64,000 bases of DNA from Patellaria atrata CBS 101060 (Eukaryota > Ascomycota > Dothideomycetes > Patellariales > Patellariaceae). Position 1 is the stretch's first letter, and each line of letters begins with the position of its first letter. Shown here piece after piece: positions 1 to 11,314 of the stretch. The position numbers were made by a program, and so were the translations under genes. The notes beneath the pieces are model-generated. The model was not told the origin of the DNA. It did not search any database and saw nothing but the letters and a program-made list of their open reading frames with translations. The stretch lies in the NCBI GenBank assembly GCA_010093705.1, contig MU006096.1:332004-396003 (forward strand), given 5' to 3'.

Positions 1-2015
1 TCCTCCTCCTCCTTCTCATCAACAGCAACAACGACAACCTTCGCGCTCGCCCTCACACTAGCAACGTACACCAACACCCCACTCCCCACCCAAACGGCCC
101 TGACCTCGGGCGCCTCGAACCGCGCCACGAACGCCTTCCACGCCCGCGGCGCCCCGTCCGCGAGAACCATGCCTTTCCGGATCCGCGGCAGGGCGGGCGA
201 GACGAGTGGGCCGTCTGAGGCGTGAACGGGCACGACGCCGACGGAGCCGACTTGGCCGGCGCGGAGCACGCGTACGGGCAGGCGCAGGTTGCGGATGCTG
301 ACGACGCGGACGCGACGCCATTCGCGCTGCTGAGAGCGGGAAGAAGCTGCCATGTTGGATGCTGTGGCGCCGGGGTACGAGCGGGGTTGGCTGGAGACGA
401 GGGTGGAAGAGGGTGAGGCGTAGGGGCCTAGGAGGAGCTCGTCGCCGGTGTGAAGTTCGCCTTTGCTTAGGTGGCCGCTTAGGACCGTTGGGGTTTCGGT
501 GGTGCTGCCGGGGAGGAGGGGGGAGGAGGAGGAGGAGGAGGAGGGGTGAGGGCGAAGGGTGTTGTAGACGTCTTCGATGTGGAAGACTGTTGATGAGGCG
601 GTTGGGGTGGTGTCTGAGGCGCTGGGCCGGTCTGGGATGGGCAGTTCGTGGAGAATGGCGTGGAGTTTGCGGATGCCGTCGCCGCTGAGGGCGCTGGTGA
701 GGATGATGGGGACGGTGCCGAGGATGTCGTGTTCGAGGCCTCGGGTCTTGGTTCGGAAATCGGAGAGATCTGACGCAGAGATTGTTTTCGGGTTTGCCTC
801 TGACACGAGGCTGCCTGGGCCAGAGAACATGGCAGGTTTTCTGCCCGAATTCTTCAACATGGTCAGCACTTTCGACAAGGTCTGTCGAAGTCCATTTTTG
901 GAAGCTAGGTCGAGTTTGGTGATCACGACGACTAATGGCAGCTCTAATGCGAGGCATAGCTCCAGGTGAGCCTGAGACAAATCCACTTCGGCGGCTGCTG
1001 GGCCGAGTATCTCTTCCGAAGATGGTGTGCTGCCGTTCTTGCCTGAGGTGTCTTCAGCATTGTCCGCGGGAAGGCACAACAACGTCCAATGCGGTGCCCA
1101 ACCAACCAAACCTCTGACAGTTGTACGCCGATAGCGAGGGTGTCCTGCAGAGTCAGACAAGAGTATGAGACGACCGGATTTAGAGGCGGCATGAATGTCG
1201 TTCCATGACGAGACGTTACCAGAGGCATAATTGACAACTTCAACCTCATGGTCATTGTCCGAAGTTTTACTGTAACCTATGAGTTCCTGGGTTACTGAAC
1301 TTGTCAGCCCAGATGCGATTTCATGACGGTGCTTCAGCAGATTTATTCGCGATTTTCCCCTTCCATTATCCAAAGTTGCAGTTGTAAGACATCCGAGCAG
1401 ACTGGATTTGCCAGACGCTGTAGCGCCAGAAAGTGATACTCGCAGCTGTGGGGTTGGGGGGTATACGTCCTCAGCATGTGAAGTAGATCTATAACTATTT
1501 GGCAAACTTATACCGAAGCTCTCTAAGTTTGGAACATCAACATCAAGCTGGCGTAAAACCGAGAGGTTTATATCACCTCCGGTATACGGTTTGACGTAAG
1601 CTTCAGCAACCCAGAGCGTACCAGAGCGTACAATAGAGCCAGCTTTGGATGGATAAGTGGTCTGTTCAATCCACTCGCAAGTACCTACTGGGACTTTTCG
1701 AAGGACATCCACGGTACAACCTAAACTCGCTGCCATTGCGCGAAGATTGTTGAGACTTTCCTCAAGTTCTTCTTCAACAAGGCCTATACAAGTCCCATCA
1801 TCGGCTACTCCTATCTCATATAATGCGCCCTTACTCTCTTCAAGGCCCGGTACTAACTTACTGAGGGCTGGGGGAACATGAAGTTGCTCCGTTGCCTCGG
1901 GCAACAACGGTAGCACCATATCTTTTGCAGTTGATGCATGGTAAGGTGATGACTGCTGTAATCGCCAGAGCAGCTGCGTTGTAAGCTGAACGAGGCGATG
2001 CTGCCTCAAGGGGGT

Positions 2016-2050
<35 letters not shown>

Positions 2051-2432
2051 CTGGTGCTGGTGGGGGGGGGGTTGATACTGTTGTTTCGGTGCTACTACGA
2101 CGAACTACAAGTCCACTAGGTTTTGCTTTGTATGAGCCGGTCGTGTGGTGGTTTGTACTGGACGAACAGAATGATCTTCGAGGACGTAACAAGAGATGTA
2201 ACTTGTACTCCGTCGGGCCTTCTTGGGGTTCGGCCTCGAGTCTTGTAATGACGTTTTCTGAGAATGTCTCTCCCTCTACTGCAATAAGGCGGGAGAACGT
2301 GGACAAACCGTCATCACGTATATTGGGAGGATGCTGTGTTGGGGTGCGTGTGCAAGGGGTTGAAGTCCGAGATGTCAACCATGGGGATGCAACGCGAGGG
2401 GGGTCTGGATCGAAGGTGAAGATCGACGCCAT
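1..2432 (-). CDS. GTPBP1/GTPBP2-family GTP-binding protein, 3' end beyond the window
   Basis: One uninterrupted reading frame runs leftward from the ATG at 2432-2430 and is still open at base 1, giving about 810 visible residues. The G domain has all the expected elements: a P-loop GATASGKSS near residue 336, a switch I segment around LTSSVTQELIGY, the G3 motif DSAGH (DLAGH in the family) and the G4 motif TKLD. The TSSV switch and the DxAGH form point to the GTPBP1/GTPBP2 (AGP-1) branch of the EF-Tu-like GTPases rather than to EF-1A or Hbs1. Family members assist ribosome-associated quality control and mRNA turnover in animals; the fungal role is inferred. After the G domain come EF-Tu-like beta-barrel stretches interrupted by a Ser/Pro-rich insert. 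The N-terminal 335 residues are poorly conserved and hold a Pro run plus a Ser run encoded by a trinucleotide repeat at 2017-2050. The start is the first in-frame ATG. Stop codon not visible. Confidence 0.9.
2017..2050. repeat. GAT/ATC trinucleotide microsatellite inside a CDS
   Basis: An uninterrupted run of (GAT)n about 34 bp long. On the minus strand it reads as consecutive TCA codons and gives an 11-residue Ser run in the GTPBP-like protein. It is flanked at 2062-2071 by ten consecutive G bases, which the gene reads as Pro codons. The reading frame is intact through both tracts. Confidence 0.9.
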
Positions 2433-5217
2433 GTCGACTGACCTCAGCAAAGTGATATACAGTGAACAGTCTACTGTTGCGAGAGTGATGTCTTGGCGCA
2501 GATGAGGCGTAAAGTGGTCCAACAAATTACTCCTTCGGCAGATTACCGTATCCTAGCTTGCTTTTCTCCGTAAGGTAAAGAGCGCGAGTTCGTATGCAGA
2601 TGATGAATTCGGAATAATTGGCACATAGATCGGAACATGGTGTCCGCCGGCCGCTAGAGCTGGTGTTAAGGTCGTTGGAGTTGGTTGCGAACTGGCGATT
2701 TTGACGACTCGGTCACAAGCAGCGGAAGGAGTCACAAGGCAGGTGTTTGAAGAGCTTCTAGAAACGAGTTAAGCGGAAGTAACCATGATGATCATCCGGA
2801 GTAATTTCTTCGATTCCGATGGTGTAACATGAGATGGGTCGGCTTATCGGATATCGTGAGAGCGTGAGAGCGTGAGTGCGTGAGTGCGTGAGTGCGTGAG
2901 TGCGTGAGTGCGTGAGTGCGTGAGTGCGTGAGAGCGTGAGAGCGTGAGTGGGTGAGTGGGTGAGCGGGTGAGCAGCTGGAGATGTTGGTTCGGCGCTTGA
3001 GTTGCGGGTGTGAGTGGTTGCGAGTAATAATTTGTTGGAAAGGGAAGGTCGGGGAATCGCCTCCAACAGAAAAGCGAAAGATGATTCTGGTTAGTAAGGG
3101 TAAGATAGAGATGAAGGCTGAGTCACGCTAGAACCCGAACTGCATTTTCGAAGTCTACTACTTAATGCTAGGCCTCCATGTACTCCCACTGCAGTGCCTG
3201 ACTGACCATTACACCTTTATTGTCAAATAATGTCAACTTGGGCTTGTCGGACTTTTACCAGTAGCATCCATGCCAAAACCGTTTCGCTTCAAGAGAGGCT
3301 CAAGGTACTGTACATACAGGGCAGGGCAGTTGATATCTCTCCAAGATCCTGTACAGAAAACGGAACTGATGGCGGGAATACCGCTGCAATTATTTCTACT
3401 ATTGGAATCTGCGGCTCACACTAAATGACGGAGAAGCTAAAAAGATGCCTTGCTCGTTTCGCACAGATGATGAATTGCATTGCAGTGAAGGGTCTTCACG
3501 GCTTGCAATTTGGCTACGGAGTGCCACGTTCAGTTAATTACTTTCCAATATAATTCCCAGACGTCCATCACTTTCGAACCTGCGAGCCTAATTCTTCTCG
3601 TCACAGAGGAAAATGCACGCTTCTCACCTTCTCGGATCCGTTCCGCCGGGTTTTGAAACCCTCCGCTGGGGCCGCAAGATTCAGCCTTGACTAAGTTGGA
3701 TGAGGTGGTTTATCTCATTGACTTTCTTGCTAGATTTGATCATATCAATTCGTGTCAATACCTAAGACGAGTCTTGCGCTGAGGTGACATTGCCACACGG
3801 TCATGCCGAGAGTCATACCAATCCAGACAGAACATATGAGTTTTGATCCTTAATGCAGATATCAGCATAAGTTCTTGTTGTGCCGTGATACTCACGGTAG
3901 TTGAGAGATCAGGTGAGGTGACTACTGTACTTGTAAAAGTAGTACGGTAGACTGTGGCGCTGATGGTCATGCGAGGTGACAGCCAAAGCTCCAAGGGCTC
4001 TCTCCTGGAGTCCTGGTGCTTCCCCCCTTGGCTCATGATGAGTAAGAAGCGCTGGAACGAACCACATAACTTCACCACATCTTTAGCAACGGATACCTTC
4101 AGCCAATTAACACATTTACCGACTTGAAGCTACGAGCAGTGTCCAGAGAGAAGGTCATCGAACTTATCGGGGGTAAAGAGGTCATCAGCCGTTAAAGTCT
4201 AGCTATCTTCCGCTAACCCTCAAGGTCGTGTGTGTGTCTGTAAAAGTACAAGTACGGATAAAGATGATACACCAACTTACCTTTCTGGGTTTGATATGTA
4301 TGTGCAAGGTTCATATTTCCAGTTACCACCCATCCGTTGAACCAAAGATGCGGTCAGACGGGGATACCAGTCGTAAATATCAAAGTCTAAAAAAACAACC
4401 CCCCATCAATTATTCCACCGTTCGGCTGTTACACGTGGTGACTGTTACACAGAACTTGTCGCAGAATCAGCCGCACACGTTCTTACAGTCTTACAGTCTT
4501 ACATGTTTGCATCTGATGTGCTTACCGGGCTTTCGAGACTTCGACAAGTACTTTCACTTTGCTCTGTAAGGCTGTGGGATGCCTAATCGGCGTGGCGAGA
4601 TACTTTGTAACTTTGTAATATATCCTGCTTTGCTGACTTGTTCATTTTTTGCACCATGGCCACTATCAACATCGGCCCTTGGCCCTGCCCTACGTAATCG
4701 TAAGCACCCAAAATCAACGCTGAAGTTGGCCCCCAGCCTAAAAACCGCCTCCAACAGCGCCCGAATTTACTTTCTACACACCGTCTTCACCCCTAAAACA
4801 GCCCTACCATTCCAAAAATAACAAAAGGAAAATGACGCCGTCTACTTCCCCGTGCCCGCTGTTCTGACTGTGAAACGAGTAATATGGTATCAAAAAGTAA
4901 AGTGACAAGAAAGGGAGAACAAGGGAGAAGGGTAAGACGAGAAAATACAGATGTCTAGAAGTAGAAGAAGAAACTCCGCGTGCCGCGCTATGCGCCGGAA
5001 AAATGGTCTTTTTAAGTTCAACGCTCAAAATGCTGCCAGATAAATGACGCCGCCCATGCTTGTCTTCTAGTGAATAGCTTCGTCGAGGCTTAAAAGCCCA
5101 TTGGTGTCTCGGATTTCGTGGCGGCCGGCGGTCATGCTTACGGTCCGAGGGCCTTAGTTTTGATGGTTCACTGTGCATATGTGCACACGATTGAAATCGA
5201 AAAGGGTAAGAGCCTTT
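2433..5217. other. Intergenic region, no supportable gene
   Basis: Between the divergent-facing start of the GTPBP-like gene and the stop of the C2H2 gene. Short open frames exist on both strands but none shows a domain, plausible splicing or codon pattern. It contains the 8-bp minisatellite at 2855-2973 and one TGAGTCA heptamer at 3119-3125, nearly 700 bp upstream of the GTPBP-like start, too far to assign. Confidence 0.6.
2855..2973. repeat. 8-bp minisatellite, GTGAGTGC / GTGAGAGC units
   Basis: About 14-15 head-to-tail copies of an 8-bp unit. The outer copies are GTGAGAGC, the central six or so are GTGAGTGC, and the right-hand end drifts to GTGAGTGG and GTGAGCGG. An open frame on the minus strand exists across it only because an 8-bp unit with no stop codons stays open; it is not taken as a gene. 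Confidence 0.9.
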
Positions 5218-6684
5218 TCACTCATTCTCCTGGGATGTTCTCCTAGGTTTGCACTTTTCATGTGCCATATGACCGTTCCGTGCTGTCGTACGGGTAAACT
5301 CAGCTCCACATCTGGGACAGTACGACTTGGCCGCCGTTCCAGACTTCTCGCGTTGGTGTCGTAGGAGATTACTGAAGGTTGAGAACTGTCGTCCGTTGCA
5401 GCCATGTTCCCAGCATTGCGGCTTCGGTCGGGAGTTGAGTACTCGTACAGTCTCCCCCGGCGCCGATCCAGGTGGCATCGACCCAGCAGCCGATTCGGGA
5501 ATACTACTGGCTAGATACGGCGGTGGATATGATGCATTAGAAGATGGGACATAAAGTGGTGCAGGAGCCTGGCTGTACGGTATATCGTATGTAGGTGGTG
5601 CATATTGACCGGGAGAGCTATATTGGTCAACGAATGGTACTTTCCTAAAGATGATACGATCGATTACCTCGAAAATGAGTGTCCGTAAGGGTAACCACCA
5701 ATCTGTCCATGTACAGGGGCCTGTTGAGGAGGTGGATAAGACGATGGACTTGGTGCTGGAAGATTGAATACGGAAGGGGCAACGCTCGAGACTGGAGGAT
5801 ATGCAGAAGCTGCGGGCGGTGATTGCATCAAACCTTGGGGGACCTCATAGGCACCTATCGGTACAGATCGACTAGAGTAACTGGGTACTGAAGATTGCGG
5901 GTTTACGCCAGATTGCCGTCGATCCGACATGCTTGGACTGGTAGCAAGTAAAGCAGGACTAGATGAATAGGAAGCCGCGTATGCAGGAGTTGAAGAACTT
6001 GTTCTAGAGTGATGTTGTTGGTGTGTACCAGAAGAGTGGTCCATCATGAAATCTTCAAATAGTTAGTTACTTGCTCGGAAAAGCGCAAATTTTCAGATAC
6101 TGACTTGAAGATTCAAAAGAGTGTCCGTAAGGTGTCCCAAATTGCGCAGGAATCATGACACCCAAAGAGCTAAGAGAAAATGAGCATTTTTTCTTACAGT
6201 GCTTTCAAATATAGATTCACCTCATATCTTGCAAATCCGACGGATGATTCGGATCAAACTCTTTGCTCAAATCAAACTGCGTTGGCGCCGAGGTGAGAGA
6301 TAACGACGAAAGATTCTCAGCGGAAAGGTATGGCGAGCCAAAAGGAGAGGGTTCAAGGTGCAGGTTTGTCTCTAGGTGGGGTCCAGACAGGTCCGGTCGA
6401 AAAGCAGGAGATAGTTCAGGTTCAGGAGAATTGCAATATACGTCAAAGCTATCTCCAGTCGCCCACGCTGGTGGAAGCGGTTGCTGTAATTGTTCTGACT
6501 GTGAGAGCTGAGAAGACGTAGTTGACCTTTGTGATGCCCCAGATAAACGCCTTAACCGTCTGTTTCGATTTTCCAAGCCGTGAACGGATAGAGTGCTATT
6601 TGTTCGAGATCTGCTGTGGCGTGAGCCTATAGAAGTCTTAGGGGCAGGAGGAGGAACGGTCATGATGGACTGTACGAGTGACAT
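5218..6684 (-). CDS. C2H2-type zinc-finger protein (putative transcription regulator)
   Basis: Four exons, complement of 6684-6221, 6169-6105, 6052-5668 and 5617-5218, separated by introns of 51, 52 and 50 bp; 437 residues. The C-terminal 90 residues form a compact finger pair: [20 protein letters not shown], then [17 protein letters not shown] followed by H and C. This finger pair, with its [16 protein letters not shown] core, occurs in many filamentous ascomycetes; target genes are not known to me. The rest is low-complexity Ser/Pro/Tyr/Gln-rich sequence, typical of activation regions, with two similar PYGHSF segments on either side of the second intron. The third intron can also be closed at 5645, but that would be only 23 bp, so the acceptor at 5618 is preferred; both keep the frame. 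Nuclear DNA binding is inferred from the fingers. Confidence 0.85.
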
Positions 6685-9600
6685 GGGGAAATAGGGCTAG
6701 AAGAATGAGGCACTCTTACTCTTTTGAGACTTATGTCTGTGAGACCTGGATTGAAGTCTTTATATTAGAACGAGTCCTGACTCTTGAGTCCACGATATTA
6801 GGCCGCGAGTAGTTTTTGGAAACTTTCTAAGGTCGAAGCTGCCTGCGCCTTGTCCAGGGGAAACTTTAGAGCATATATCATCTTCTAGTAGGTGAAGATC
6901 CAACATCATTTTCCCGGCGTGTCCAGGTGTGCGGCTGGCCGGTGCCTGAAGGATTCAATACCCTGTATTTACAATGAGCAGAAGAGGTACGGGCCACACG
7001 GGCACCACCCGACCGTTTTTAGGTTGGAAACGCTGCAGCTAGTGCTGGTTGCGGCCTAAACCCATGCCCGCATAGTATTATGAAGCTGCTGGATATTCAT
7101 GGTTTAGGATACCCGTTGCTTATTAGATATGTAGGAGTACGAACGTTTCAAAACGATACCAAGCTCCCGCCTGTTCTTGTCACCCTTTTACTTACCCTGC
7201 TGCTCGCTCATGGGCACTTTTTGACGGGTACATATCATTCTCATCTAGAGCGTTCGAGAAGACTGCCCCAAGTACTGTACCCTCGGAATGACCTAATCCT
7301 GAGAGTTGGTAGTAAGAGGTGTCCGAAGTACTTGTGTCCAGAATGATTACAGCCCGAAAAGGGCATCCCTCCTCGCACATCTCTAATCGGCAGCAGTTGG
7401 AAATAGTCTCATGCGAAGCTTTTCTTGCCGCTACAAGGACTTAAGGAGAGGGTTGAAAAGCAGCAATGCAGAGCCTCTTAGGACTGTACAGATGTTGGTG
7501 GCTGCAGCACGATTGCGGGAAGGGATCAACTAAAGGGCGATGTCACAAGCGATTCGTGATTCCAAGCCTTACCGCGAGTGTAAAGCGGTGTTTCATCTCT
7601 ACATCTAGTGCAGAGAAAGATACATGCAATAAGGTGATTGTGGGACCTTGGACGTCTGTTGCTTTGCTGTCCTGGGTTGGAGACGGTATAGCGGTTACTG
7701 GGGATCCAGTGGGGAGGTTTGTGCGACCCTAAACCCAGCCTCATCTAGAAGAACGCTGCGCCACTAGTCGATCAACCCTCGTCCCGTCTTTCTTTAGACA
7801 CTTTAAAACACCAGCCTTTGCTATTTCGACGAATCATGCCCCCCTTCCGACTAACGAATATTGTAATAACAATTAGCTAGTACCTTTGATATCTTATTTA
7901 CCTTACAGGTAGAGTGTCAAAAACATTTTCGCCTATCCAAATAGATTACCGGTATTTTCTCAACCATGACACGAATAATAATAATGGAACGACTGAGCCC
8001 AGGGTTTTTAGAAAGACTTCTCAGAGCACTGTGCCGCTGTAGGACAAATGCGGAATAGCCTGACAGCAAAAGTGACAGGAACCTTTTTTGCAATTACTGT
8101 TGTCGAAGCATTGTATCGGACCGATGACAGGGCTGCATGAACAACCTGGTAACCGGGGGGTTTTTTGTTAGGATCACGGATGGTATGGAGATGCGTGCAA
8201 CTCTTCCATACGAGCTTCGATAAGTGTTCCGTGCAGTTCTCGCATGGTATCTCATCATCAATTGCGAAACCTGTTACACGACCGAGTCACCCGAGAGGAA
8301 ATCACCAGTGAGATCGTGGGGTCGGACATCTGACGCCTTTTTCCGTGGGACGGGTGCGCCAGGAGAGCCCTACGGTACAGGTACCTATGGATACAAGCTC
8401 GAATTCCCACGACCTTGGCGACCATGAGGCCATACTGCATGGAGATAATTGGTGAGAAACCCTTACATGTGTAGTGAAAAGGCATTTTCCGTCCAATGGT
8501 TGATCTGCTTCTTACTTCTGATTTGAGTTTGCAGGTGCGGCTTTCAGCGAATAGCAACGCGCGTAAGAAGCGGACTGCATCTGACCCGCTATGGAAATCG
8601 CTGCAAAGGGTGTAGAGACAACAGTAGCGCTTCTAGCAGGTTTGGGGAAAGGCTATAGCACCCGAGAAACCCGGAATAGGCATTTTTCTCAAAGATATCG
8701 CACGGCTGGGTAACCCCAACCGTTGACTGTCCTACTCCAGTTGTACTAGCGCGAGGAGGCCGCACGTGTCGTGTAAAATAGTGAAAAGGGTAACGGTAGG
8801 GCAAGGGGTAAGCTGTATACAGTAAATGAGAATTATCCCCTTTGTTGGAGTTTGGGAGATTCAGAAAGAGGTGCTGGGACTCCTCTCAGATCCGGTGAGA
8901 ACGTAAAGCTGTTTTATGAGCTTGCTTCAAGAATAATAACCAACAGAGAACTATCCAACGCCACGAAAGCAGATCCAGTCCACGGACTCGCCGGTGAAGA
9001 CGCCCCTGCCGTCGTCAGTGGAACCGTGATGGTCATTCCGCGAGCTTAGCTTGGTTTCTTTACTTTTCTTTGGCTGCTTCCATGGTTAGTGTCAGTCGTC
9101 AGGGCGGAATACTTGCTGCTACTACGAAGACCTGGGGTTTGAGGCCAGGTACAAGTAATCGGATGATTTCAAGGTCGATAGTCGAGAAGGGCGACCTATG
9201 CTTGCAAGAATAGTTGAATACATGGCTGTGATATTGCTCTGGGGGTGTGGTGGAGCGTTATCCTTACGATGATTGCGAGACTCTTTTCAAGACCTCATTC
9301 TAGGGCCTTGAATCTGGGGGTCCGTGTAGCGGCAGAGCGACATTCTGCCGTTTTGTCCTAGTTCTAGTTCAAGTACAATAATTGATGTGCCTGGTGCGTG
9401 CTCCATTGTAAGAAGTAGCCTAACATGTCTGTTACACAGCGGGATACCTTGCTAGGTCAACCGTATGGGTGGGTTATGCAGACAACATCTGTCCCAACGT
9501 GATGAGTGATGAGTGTCACAGAGCTCGCAGGTTACTGTACTTGTAAGCAACTTCAGCACCAATTTGACGGTGTCGGAGCGTCGGAAAAGTCGGGGTTCGC

Positions 9601-11314
9601 CTTGGAAATGCACTGATTGGCGATGCATTCACTTGCGGGAACTTCCATCAACCTTGGGCTTGGAGAAAAAAAAAATTGAAGAGAAAGAAAGATGCAACTA
9701 CTGTAGAGTGACTCGATGAACTGGACTTGGGAGAGCAACGGGGGAAGTGATTGTCGCTCTCAGAGACGGAGCTACGACATTGTTGAAGCAAAGATGTCCT
9801 ACCAACCGCTCATTGCATCGCTGGCTCGCTGACCATGAGGCCAGCAGCTTTGTGGTGCTGCATCCGACTGTTTTGAGCATGCCATCGCGGTAGAACTAAC
9901 TATCAGTCAGTGGTCTTAGATTCCCACCGGTCTGCAGGACAGTGAATGCAACACAATATAATTCGCATTATTGAGCAGGAGTGAATGGAAATTACAGAAC
10001 GGTTGAAAAGCATACCATACTGTACGTTCCGTATTCTTTCATCAGACGTCGGTCACAAGAAATCGTGGCGTGGAAGTCCGATAGTCTTCGCAGCGGAAAT
10101 TGTACTGTTTCAAACGGTCCCGCGGGGTATCAAGGGTTTCTGTTGGTTCAATTCCTCATCTAACGTATCTTTTGTCGCCATTTCCCTTGTTAACTTCCAG
10201 GTTGGTTGCAGCACAGCCGCAGCATGGATGGGATGTCCGTCGCTTCGCTGACTACGAAATGACTAGTAGCTAGCAGAGTTAGAGTTATACTGTTAGTACG
10301 GAGTAGAACTAGAACTAGAGCCGTAGCTGGAGCGGAGTAAAAGTCTGCCTCGCTCAACATAGAGTGCTCTAAAAGAACATTTGACATTCTTCACCTCATC
10401 ATCAAAGATCAGAAACCTCATCAGACATCAGTGACCTTTCACCTGTTGATTTCAAAGAAGCGTTACCACTTCAGTCGTCTAATTTCATGCTTTTCATGCT
10501 TGGTGATTTTCCATGATATTCGCCGCAATGATTACCCGCACATCTACTCCGATTATAGAGCCGGTGGAGGCTTGCAGGTTGGCAGTGGTCTGGAAGATCG
10601 GACTTGCTGAGTCTTTGCGAATTACGAACCGTATAGTTCTACAGTACTCATTCAATTGCCTAGGTTTGCTGCACTCTGTCTGATCGATTATTAGGCGGCT
10701 GTCATGGGCGCCCGCCTTATCAACGGACTGCGTCATGATTCTCATCAACGTTTCCACAAAGAACGAGCAGAATACTCTCCGCTGCCGTGTACCTCCGCAC
10801 AATGAGCATTTCAAAAGACAGACTACTGTAGATGAACTTCTCGGCCCCAGTGATCTTTGCCACCCTAGATACATATGCACAGCTTACCTGTCTCCTGCAC
10901 GTGGCTCTTCCCCCCGTCCACTCGTCTCATAGGTTGCATAGGTAGCTGTATGGCGCGCCCAGATGCCTGTTTCTTCTACCTGCACCGTTCAAAGTCGAAT
11001 GCCTCTAGATTTACAAAAGAGCCTTCATCAGCTCTGACGAAATCAGGTGTTGAATGGTTCGTCAAGCTCCATGCAAAATAATCAACCGTGACAGACGCTT
11101 AAACACCATTCGTTGAATTGATGCAATTTTTCACAGTCCGCATGTCTCGCATGCATGTCTAAGTTCAAATATTTTCCGCTTCTCTAAAATTTTCATTTTC
11201 AATCTCCACTGCTCCTAGTGAATATTTTCAATTCTATCATCTTTACCGAGCTAAATTTGGAGCCTAGCACCGCGTTATACGGTACCGATTAAATCACGTG
11301 ATGTACATCATCCT
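6685..11314. other. Gene-free region of 4.6 kb
   Basis: Only open frames shorter than 130 codons are present, none with a recognisable domain, credible intron signals in phase or clear coding character. I see no tRNA, no terminal repeats and no transposase or reverse-transcriptase remnants. The palindromic octamer-like TACTGTAC recurs here and in other intergenic stretches. The right-hand part must hold the 3' end of the STR2-type gene and the left part the promoter of the C2H2 gene. Confidence 0.55.

Noticed and set aside
58-957. Minus-strand open frame of 299 codons rich in Arg, Pro and His
   Set aside because: Shadow of the GTPBP-like gene in another frame; no family features.
2758-3066. 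Minus-strand frame with Thr-His-Ser-Leu repeats
   Set aside because: Translation of the 8-bp minisatellite; no start context or flanking coding signal.
5645-5667. Very short 23-bp intron option in the C2H2 gene
   Set aside because: Below the size spliced in fungi; the 50-bp option uses the same donor and keeps the frame.
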